A stretch of DNA of 64,000 bases from Roseiarcus sp963776665 (lineage in GTDB: Bacteria; Pseudomonadota; Alphaproteobacteria; Rhizobiales; Beijerinckiaceae). This document shows, in pieces, positions 57,478 through 64,000 of this stretch. Under the pieces are notes generated by a model, which searched no databases, was not told the origin of the DNA, and saw only the letters and a program-made list of their open reading frames with translations. The DNA lies in assembly GCA_963776665.1 (NCBI GenBank), contig CAVZNQ010000033.1, positions 26,694 to 90,693 on the forward strand, in the 5' to 3' direction. Made by a program: the position numbers and the translations under genes. Positions within the stretch are counted from its first letter, which is position 1. Each line of letters starts with the position of its first letter.

Positions 57478-59034
57478 TCAACCCGTCCCGCGCTGCTCGT
57501 CGCGCCAGGTGTTCAGACGCTGCGTCGAGTTGATGAAGCGCGCCGCCATTTCCCCAACCACGAGGGCGGTGAGGTTGGTGTTGTGCATGACATTGTCAGG
57601 ATAGATGCTGGTGTCGGCGACGCGCAGATTGTCAAAGCCCTTGACCCGAAGGTCAGGCCCGACAACCGCGTTCCGGTCCTTTGCCGGGCCCATCCGATTT
57701 GATCCCGCCTGGTGATGCGCCGGTCCCATTGTTTCGGCCAGCGCCTCGGCGATGGGTTTGTCGAGATCGTCGATCGCCATCGCGTTGTGCGAGCGAAAGG
57801 TCTTGCTTCCCAGCATCGCCTTTACGAATGCACGGGCGTCAGCGAACCGCTCGCGATCCTGCTCGCTCGTGTTGTAGCGGTGGTCGATCAGCGGCGGGCG
57901 TGTCGGATCCGCGCTTTGGATGCGGACCTCGCCCGTCGGCTCCTGGCGCGTAAGGTAGGTCCAGAAGCCTGCAGTATGCTCCTCCTCGTCGACCGGGAAT
58001 GGGTGGGTCTGCCACTCTGGCTCCCCGTTCGAATTGGCCGGCCCGCGCACGTTTGCCGCGAAGAAACGTCCGGTCGTGACGCCAAGCCCGTCCGCCCTGA
58101 ACATCATAGGAAAGCCCGGATGATCGGTGAGGTTCTTCCCCACCGGAAGGTCCGCGACGACCTCGATCCCGAGCGGCCGCAGCCATTCGGCCGGGCCTAT
58201 TCCGGAACGCTGCAAGATCGCCGGACTATTGTAGACGCCTGCGCTGATCACGATCTCGTCGCCTGATGCGGTCTTCCTGTCTCTCGCGGGGTCGAGATAA
58301 GAGACGCCTTTGGCGCGGTCGCCTTCGAACAGGATGCGATCGACGTGGCTCCCGGCGCGGATGGTCAGATTTGGCCTCGTGCGCGCCGCGCGCAAGTAAG
58401 TCACGAGCGTGCCGAGGCGGACTTCCTTGTAGCGATTGTGCGGCATCGGCCCCACGACGCCGGCCTGTCCGTCGGGAGCGTTGAGGTCCGGCGCCTCCCG
58501 CACGCCGAGTTCGAGACAAGCGTCATACATGGCGCGGTTGACGGGCGCCCAGCTCTGCGGCTTGTAACGCTGGATGACGATTGGCCCATTTCGGCCGTGG
58601 ATCGGCTGGTCGCCGAAATTGACGTCGTTTTCGATGGCGATAAACAGCGGCAGCAGATCCGCCCAGGCCCAACCCTTGTTCCCCATGGCGGCCCAGCGAT
58701 CGAAGTCGAACGGCGCACCGCGCGCCGCGATCGTCGCGTTGATCATCGACGTGCCGCCGACCAGGCGGCCGCGAGGCACCCGCAAGCTGCGGCCCCGGAG
58801 CGTCCCCGCGCCGTCGGTGTTGACGAAGTCCCAGTCAAACTCAGGTATTCCGGCGGCGCCGCGCCAATGATGCTCACCGCTGAAGGTGAACAGCGGCGGT
58901 ATCGTCTCCTCGAGAGGAAAGTCCGGGCCGGCCTCGAGCAGCAAAACTCGACGCGCGGCATTCTCGGACAAACGCGCCGCAACGACGCCGCCACTCGAGC
59001 CCGCGCCGACAACAATGACGTCGTAGTGATCCAT
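57478..59034 (-). CDS. GMC-family (glucose-methanol-choline) FAD oxidoreductase
   Basis: The product is 518 residues. The FAD-binding VVGAGSSGGVVAARLSE lies at about 9-25, with LLLEAGPDFPLEE near 32 and GGTSMINATIAARG near 92. The C-terminal active site shows HHQAGSNRMGPAKD near 440 and VADTSIYPDN near 475, with HNTNL after it. GMC enzymes oxidise alcohols or sugars. It is the last gene of the minus-strand sugar operon, so it may oxidise the imported sugar or its aldehyde or alcohol. The substrate is undetermined. Confidence 0.85.
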   Translation of the reverse strand: MDHYDVIVVGAGSSGGVVAARLSENAARRVLLLEAGPDFPLEETIPPLFTFSGEHHWRGAAGIPEFDWDFVNTDGAGTLRGRSLRVPRGRLVGGTSMINATIAARGAPFDFDRWAAMGNKGWAWADLLPLFIAIENDVNFGDQPIHGRNGPIVIQRYKPQSWAPVNRAMYDACLELGVREAPDLNAPDGQAGVVGPMPHNRYKEVRLGTLVTYLRAARTRPNLTIRAGSHVDRILFEGDRAKGVSYLDPARDRKTASGDEIVISAGVYNSPAILQRSGIGPAEWLRPLGIEVVADLPVGKNLTDHPGFPMMFRADGLGVTTGRFFAANVRGPANSNGEPEWQTHPFPVDEEEHTAGFWTYLTRQEPTGEVRIQSADPTRPPLIDHRYNTSEQDRERFADARAFVKAMLGSKTFRSHNAMAIDDLDKPIAEALAETMGPAHHQAGSNRMGPAKDRNAVVGPDLRVKGFDNLRVADTSIYPDNVMHNTNLTALVVGEMAARFINSTQRLNTWRDEQRGTG

Positions 59035-59150
59035 TGGTTCCTCGACAACGATCTTTGGGGGCGCCGTGCCTCAGTTTGGGCCTGAAGCACGACGGCAATG
59101 CTCATCCTGTCAGGCCCGGCCGATCCGCCGAGCCCACATTGCGAGGTCGT

Positions 59151-60197
59151 TTACTTGGTGGCCGAATCGATATTGTCCTTGGTGTAGACCGTGAATGTTC
59201 CCATCAGCACCCGGAGGCCCTTGGGGCGGGTTGGATCTTTGGTGATGGTGAATTCGCCCAGGCGGCCGGCCTTGAACTTTGCGCCTTCCTCGGCTTTGAG
59301 AGCGTCGGTCGCGATCAAGTAGGATGTATAGTAGGTGAGATAGCCGAGGTTGACGAAGCTCCATAGAGCGAACTCAGGCACGCATCCGCTCTTGGTGTAA
59401 GAAACCAATTCGCTTGGCATGCCGAGGCCGCTGATCTTCACCTTGTCGCAAACCTTCTCGTCCTGCAGCGCCTTGGCGACACCGACGATGCCCCCCGCCG
59501 TCGGCGCCATGATCAATTTGAGGTCGGGGTACTTGTCGAGAAGCGCCTGCGCCTGCGTGTAGCTCTTTTCAGATTCGTCGTTGCCATAGACGACGTCGAC
59601 CAGATTGAGCTTGGCGTATTTGGGCTCCTTCAGCACGACTTTCATCGCCGCAATCCAGGTGTTCTGGTTGGCGGCGTCGGGTGAGCCCGATAAAACGGCG
59701 AACTTGCCTCCACCGGGTCCAACGACGTCGAGGGTCATGTCGGCCATGACTCTGCCGATATCGGTAAAGTCGACCTGTGCAACGAACACGTCTTCGCCGT
59801 CAGACGATGGGATGGGCGAATCCCAGGTCACGACCTTGCTGCCCTTGGCCTGCGCGGCCTTGGCCGCCGGGACAATCTGGTCGCCTGAGTTGTTGGCCAT
59901 CATGATCACATTCGCGCCTTGAGTGGCGGAGTTGGTGACGATCTCGATCTGTCCTGCGACGCTGTTTTGCGGCGTCGGCCCCAGGTACTGCAGCGGCGTC
60001 GGGTTTTTCAGCTCTTTGGCGGCCTCCTCGGCCCCTTGATGCGCCAAGTCGAACGGCAGAATCCCAAGGAATTTGGGCAGCAGCACCATGCTGATGGCCT
60101 TGCCCGGCGTCGCCACCGCGACCTCGGCGGCTCGTGTGTGTTGGGGCAGGGCCGAGACCAGCGCGAGCGCGGCGGCCCCCATCAGAAATCTATTCAT
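59151..60197 (-). CDS. Sugar ABC transporter substrate-binding protein (RhaS-like), copy 2
   Basis: The product is 348 residues. A signal peptide (to about 23, HTRAAE) precedes a type I binding fold: VLLPKFLGILPFDLAHQGAE, SGDQIVPAAKAAQAKG and VTWDSPIPS are shared with RhaS-type rhamnose-binding proteins. YGNDESEKSYTQAQALLD and LKLIMAPTAGGIVG follow. It is close to the neighbouring copy at 60416-61459 (most residues identical by eye), so it comes from a tandem duplication. A purine-rich GGGAGAGAAAC site lies before ATG 60197. Confidence 0.87.
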   Translation of the reverse strand: MNRFLMGAAALALVSALPQHTRAAEVAVATPGKAISMVLLPKFLGILPFDLAHQGAEEAAKELKNPTPLQYLGPTPQNSVAGQIEIVTNSATQGANVIMMANNSGDQIVPAAKAAQAKGSKVVTWDSPIPSSDGEDVFVAQVDFTDIGRVMADMTLDVVGPGGGKFAVLSGSPDAANQNTWIAAMKVVLKEPKYAKLNLVDVVYGNDESEKSYTQAQALLDKYPDLKLIMAPTAGGIVGVAKALQDEKVCDKVKISGLGMPSELVSYTKSGCVPEFALWSFVNLGYLTYYTSYLIATDALKAEEGAKFKAGRLGEFTITKDPTRPKGLRVLMGTFTVYTKDNIDSATK

Positions 60198-60204
60198 GTT
60201 TCTC

Positions 60205-60412
60205 TCCCTTTTTATTGTTGCGGCGGATTTGCCAGATATTCGTGATAAGCTCGAAAGGTGAGAAACCCTCGATCACGCGACCCCCGGGTGTCGCCGGTGA
60301 TGTGGGCAAGCCCCATTCCGTTGCGAAGGACGACAAGGAGCGAAAGGTCGACGCCGACCCTTGCCCTTGCCGCCTAGAGTGCTGACCCAACCAGAAGCAG
60401 GGCGACGATGCC
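60205..60412 (-). pseudogene. Decayed 3' end of a sugar permease gene
   Basis: This spacer between the two binding-protein genes is homologous to the 3' end of the intact permease gene starting at 61456. Shared blocks include GTTGCGAAGG-type and GATGT(G/C)GGCAAGCCCCATTCC stretches, in the same order and spacing. The match runs to the edge of the downstream copy's stop. Frameshifts and changes have destroyed the reading frame. It is a relic of the duplication that produced two binding proteins. Confidence 0.7.
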
Positions 60413-60415
60413 CAA

Positions 60416-61459
60416 TTACTTCGCCGCCGCTTCGACATTGTCCTTGTTGTAGACCGTGAACGGTCCCATCAGGATGCGCAGGCCTTTGGCGCGGGTCGGA
60501 TCCTTGGTGATGGTGAACTCACCCATGCGGCCAGCCTTCAGCTTGGCGCCTTCCTGAGCCTTGAGGGCGTCGGTAGCAAGCAGATAGGACGTGTAGTAGG
60601 TGAGATAGCCGAGGTCGACGAAGCTCCAGAGAGCGAACTCCGGCGCACATCCGTTCTTGGTGTAAGCGAGCATTTCGCTTGGCAGACCGAGGCCGCTGAT
60701 CTTGACCTTGTCGCACAGCTTCTCGTCCTGCAACGCCTTGGCGGCGGCGACAATGCCGACTGACGTCGGGGCCATGATCACTTTCAGGTCGGGATGCTTG
60801 TCGACGAGCGCCTGCGCCTGAGTGTAGCTTTTTTCCGATTCGTCGTTACCGTAGACCGTGTCGACCAAATCGAGCTTCGCATATTTGGGATCCTTCAGCG
60901 CCGTCTTCATTGCGGCGATCCAGGCATTCTGGTTGGCGGCGTCCGGCGAAGCCGAAAGGATGGCGAATTTGCCGCCCCCCGGCCCTGTGAGGTCGAGCGT
61001 CATGTCGGCCATCACCTTGCCGATGTCAGCGAAATCGACCTGAGCGACGAACACGTCCTCACCTTCGGACGATGGGATCGGCGAGTCCCAGGTTACGACC
61101 TTGATGCCTTTGGCCTGCGCCGCCTTGGCTGCGGGCACGATCTGATCGCCGGAATTATTCGAGATCATGATCGCCTTGACGCCTTGGGTTGTGGCGTTGG
61201 TGACGATCTCAATCTGACCGGCGACGCTGTTTTGCGGCGTCGGCCCGAGAAACTGCAGCGGGGTCGGGTTCTGAAGCTCCTTGGCGGCCTCCTCGGCCCC
61301 CTTGTGCGCCTGGTCAAACGGCAGAATCCCAAGAAATTTCGGCAGCAGCACCATGCTGACGGCCTTGCCCGGCGTCGCCATGGCGTCTTGCGCCAGCGCG
61401 CCCTGAGGCAGCGCCGCGACCATTGCGAGCGCCGCGGCGCCGATGAGAAGTTTCGTCAT
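60416..61459 (-). CDS. Sugar ABC transporter substrate-binding protein (RhaS-like), copy 1
   Basis: The product is 347 residues, with a signal peptide (to about 24, GALAQD) and the same fold and motifs as copy 2: VLLPKFLGILPFDQAHKGAE, VTWDSPIPSS and YGNDESEKSYTQAQALVD. ATG 61459 overlaps the permease stop by ATGA and has a GGGAGAG site upstream. This is probably the original binding protein of the operon, and copy 2 the duplicate. Both keep full-length reading frames, so both are likely used. Confidence 0.88.
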   Translation of the reverse strand: MTKLLIGAAALAMVAALPQGALAQDAMATPGKAVSMVLLPKFLGILPFDQAHKGAEEAAKELQNPTPLQFLGPTPQNSVAGQIEIVTNATTQGVKAIMISNNSGDQIVPAAKAAQAKGIKVVTWDSPIPSSEGEDVFVAQVDFADIGKVMADMTLDLTGPGGGKFAILSASPDAANQNAWIAAMKTALKDPKYAKLDLVDTVYGNDESEKSYTQAQALVDKHPDLKVIMAPTSVGIVAAAKALQDEKLCDKVKISGLGLPSEMLAYTKNGCAPEFALWSFVDLGYLTYYTSYLLATDALKAQEGAKLKAGRMGEFTITKDPTRAKGLRILMGPFTVYNKDNVEAAAK

Positions 61460-62421
61460 GTTTCTCTCCCTCTCCATTTGTTGCGTAAGTCTTGCCACAT
61501 ATTCGGGACCAAGACCGAGAGGATGAGAAGCCCCCCGATCACATAGTTCTGAGTGTTGCCGGTGATGTCGGCAAGCCCCATTCCATTGCGAAGGTTCAAG
61601 ATAACAAGCAGGGCGAGCCCGACACCGACCAGGTTGCCCTTGCCGCCGAAAATGCTGACCCCTCCCAAAAGCACGGCGGTGATGACGTCGAGTTCAAAGC
61701 CCTCCGCCATGTCTCCGCGCACCGATCCCAATCGCGCAGCATAGAGGATTCCTGCGAGCGCCGCCACAAAAGCCGAGCCAACGAACAAGCTCGCCTTGAC
61801 CAATCCGACACGGACGCCGGAATAGCGCGCCGCCTGAACGTTGCTTCCCACAACGTAGACGAGACGACCGAAAGCCGAGCCGTGCAGGACAATTGCGAAC
61901 AGGATAAAGAGCACAAAGAATATTGAGATCGCAGCCGTGAGCGGGCCAATCAGGGCCTGTTGACCGAGCGTATTGAACCAATCTGGAAAGCCGCCGATCG
62001 CGCGATCCTCCAGTAGAATGCGGGCGATCCCGCGATAGCCGATAAGGCCGGCGAGAGTGACGGCGAGCGAGGGCAGACCGAGCCGCGCGATCCAGAAGGC
62101 GTTGTTGAGTTCCGCGAGAATGCCTGCTCCGAGCGCAATAAGAATGGCGAGCGGCAACGGGACGCCCTCATGGAACGTCCAGGCCATGACACAGGCCGAA
62201 AGGCCCATGACCGAGGCTACGGAAAGATCGATTTCGCCGCCGATGATGACCAGCGCCATGGTCAGCGCGACGATGCTTTTCTCGATCGACAACTGGAACA
62301 GATTGACGAAGTTTCCGACACTGAGAAAGTACGGGGATCCAACGCTGTTGAACGCGACGATCGCGACCAGGAGCGCGAGCATCATCGTCTCCCAGCCCTT
62401 GAGTTTCTCGAGCACGTTCAT
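61456..62421 (-). CDS. Sugar ABC transporter permease B (RhaQ-like)
   Basis: The product is about 321 residues and polytopic. IGGEIDLSVASVMGLSA near 70, LGLPSLAVTLAGLIGYRGIA near 115 and LLGGVSIFGGKGNLVGVGLA near 260 are typical BPD_transp_2 segments. ATG 62421 is the natural start (MNVLEKLKG), but the frame upstream continues without a stop into permease A. A TGA overlapping this ATG exists in another frame (CCATGAAC), so a normal ATGA coupling with permease A may have been masked by an indel. Confidence 0.82.
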   Translation of the reverse strand: MNVLEKLKGWETMMLALLVAIVAFNSVGSPYFLSVGNFVNLFQLSIEKSIVALTMALVIIGGEIDLSVASVMGLSACVMAWTFHEGVPLPLAILIALGAGILAELNNAFWIARLGLPSLAVTLAGLIGYRGIARILLEDRAIGGFPDWFNTLGQQALIGPLTAAISIFFVLFILFAIVLHGSAFGRLVYVVGSNVQAARYSGVRVGLVKASLFVGSAFVAALAGILYAARLGSVRGDMAEGFELDVITAVLLGGVSIFGGKGNLVGVGLALLVILNLRNGMGLADITGNTQNYVIGGLLILSVLVPNMWQDLRNKWRGRET

Positions 62422-63483
62422 GGCCGCGATGCGCCTTTTCTTGGAATCCGGTTCGGCTTCTCTCGCGACCAGCTTCAATTCCGCTCCGCCCCGAAACTGG
62501 CGCAGGCGCTCCAGGATGACGGCGTCGCTTGCGACCGCCAGCAATATCAGGAGACCCAGCACCGCATCGAGCCAGAATTCGCTGATGCCGAGGCGGAAGA
62601 GACTTTGCTCGAGCGTCCCGATCATCACAGCGCCGAGCATCGCGCCCGACACGGTCCCCGAGCCGCCGAAGACATTCACGCCGCCGACAACGACGGCCGC
62701 GACCACGCTAAGTTCGAGGCCGCGCCCGGCCTCGACCGTGATGTTGCCGAAACGCGCGAGAAGCATGAAGCCGCGAGCCCGGAGAGGGCGCCGCAGATAA
62801 CGAAGGCCAGGAAGACGACTCCCTTGATCGGCAATCCGATGAGTTGCGCTGCTTCGGGATTGGAGCCGATCGCGTAGAACCGTCGGGCGAAGCTGAGATA
62901 CGTCGTTCCCACTTGGAACACGATGACGATCACCAGGGCAAGAACGAACAGGGGTCGGATGTCGAGATTGCCGATCGGCACGACGTTCACCAGGGGAAGA
63001 CCGGTGAGCCACTCGGGCAGGCTGTCGGTTGTCACCGTCTTGGCGCCGGAGAGGTCGACCAGCACGCCGCGATAAATCGCCAGCGTCCCGAGCGTCACGA
63101 CCACTGCGGGCACACGGCCCCAAGCCACGATCACGCCGTTGACGACGCCCAGCGCCGCGCCCATCGCAATGGCGATGGCGACCGCCAGGAGGGGGGTTCA
63201 TGCCGTTGTGGTTGGCGATCAGCGTTCCGACGAAATAGGCGGTGAAGCCGACGATCGAGCCGACCGAAAGATCGATGTTGCGCGTCAGCACAACCAGCGT
63301 CTGACCCACGGCGACGACCGTGATGATCGCCACGCTCGAAGCGATGCGATTGAATGTGCGGAAGCGTGCAGAGCATCCGTTGATGAACGATCCGAACATC
63401 ACAATCGCCGCGACAATGAGGACGAGCAGGCTCAATTCGGCGAATTCGCTCCTGGCCCGGACTTGGCGCTTGAGCCAGGTCAT
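62422..63483 (-). CDS. Sugar ABC transporter permease A (RhaP-like), frameshifted
   Basis: About 350 residues once joined, polytopic. The N-terminus has QTLVVLTRNIDLSVGSIVGF near 65. The middle, in another frame, has VNGVIVAWGRVPAVVVTLG and RRFYAIGSNPEAAQLIG. The end has GGVNVFGGSGTVSGAMLGA. One extra C in the C-run (63191-63196) and one missing base near 62771 explain both changes. The frame reads straight on into permease B with no stop, which is unusual; see findings. It lies 56 bases after the ATPase gene. Confidence 0.72.
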
Positions 63484-63539
63484 GACGCCGACCCAGTGAT
63501 CTGCCAGCTCTGGCCCATCGCCGCGCCCATGACGGTCTC

Positions 63540-64000
63540 CTATTCGGCTTCAGCGCGATCCAGAATAGCCATCTGCCGGCCCTCGCGCATGATGAGCACG
63601 CGGTCGCTGAGCACGAGCACCTCAGGCAGGTCCGACGAGATGACGATAACGCCGATTTCCTCGACCGCGAGCCGCCCGATGATCGCATGCACCTCGGCTT
63701 TGGAGCCGACGTCGACCCCGCGCGTCGGCTCGTCGAAGAATCAGGATCGAGGGGTCGGCGTTGAGCCACTTGCTCAACATGACCTTCTGCTGATTGCCGC
63801 CAGACAGCTTGGCGACTTCGAGATCGACCGACGGCGTGCGGATCGCGAGCTTCGCGCCGAAGTCGCCGGCGGTTCGCCGCTCCAGACTTGTTCGAACGAT
63901 GCCGAAGCGATTGAGGTAGCGACGCAGAACCGGCAACGTAATGTTGGCGAAGATCGACATCGGCAGAACCAGCCCGAGCTGGCGACGGTCCTCGGATACA
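63540..64000 (-). CDS. Sugar ABC transporter ATP-binding protein, C-terminal part (partial, frameshifted)
   Basis: The visible C-terminal 150 residues end at TAG 63540-63542; the rest lies beyond the window's right edge. LEVAKLSGGNQQKVMLSKWL is the second-domain signature of RbsA/RhaT-type ATPases. The Walker B follows after a break near 63737: removing one base turns the frame into ILDEPTRGVDVGSKAEVHAI. It ends with VLIMREGRQMAILDRAEAE. It is the first visible gene of the minus-strand operon (ATPase, permease A, permease B, two binding proteins, GMC oxidoreductase). Confidence 0.78.

Overview
This 64 kb window is GC-rich chromosomal DNA. The gene style suggests an alphaproteobacterium of the Hyphomicrobiales (Rhizobiales), perhaps near Beijerinckiaceae or Methylocystaceae. 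The clues are heptose-LPS genes, class III cyclase-TPR proteins, BMP-type nucleoside ABC transport, Lhr helicase and rhizobial-style rhamnose transport. The taxonomy is inference. I see no tRNA, rRNA, CRISPR array, IS element or phage gene.

Layout. 1-2.8 kb: a His-rich exported protein, then a DUF6065-like protein and a GT61 glycosyltransferase. 3.2-7.9 kb: a YhaO/YhaN (SbcDC-like) nuclease-ATPase pair. 7.9-12.6 kb: a complete BMP-family nucleoside ABC transporter operon. 12.8-18.8 kb: adenylate cyclase-TPR protein, nucleoside deaminase, GT4 glycosyltransferase and an amylo-1,6-glucosidase-type enzyme. 18.8-20.5 kb: a patch of gene debris (two deaminase tails and one MarR tail) around a PEP-CTERM protein gene. 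20.6-30.2 kb: mostly small accessory genes, namely orphan periplasmic binding proteins, SnoaL and DUF1330 proteins, AraC and MarR regulators, a thioesterase, an L,D-transpeptidase, a lipoprotein and an N,N-dimethylformamidase-like protein. 30.2-36 kb: Lhr helicase, TusA and MobA.

36.4-51.4 kb is a surface-polysaccharide/LPS locus: hldE and hldD for ADP-heptose, several glycosyltransferases, a large GT9-containing fusion and a polytopic membrane protein. Embedded in it is a small NRPS-like module: adenylate-forming ligase, ACP-thioesterase with a Cys at the nucleophile position, and O-methyltransferase. 51.4-64 kb: acetoacetate decarboxylase, then two convergent sugar (rhamnose-type) ABC transport operons. 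They carry an L-rhamnose mutarotase, an SDR dehydrogenase and a GMC oxidoreductase. One operon holds a tandem duplication of its binding-protein gene, with a decayed permease end left between the copies.

A caution: at least a dozen otherwise well-conserved reading frames are broken by single-base indels, most of them +1. This looks more like residual sequence error than mass gene decay, so I annotate these as single genes with frameshifts.
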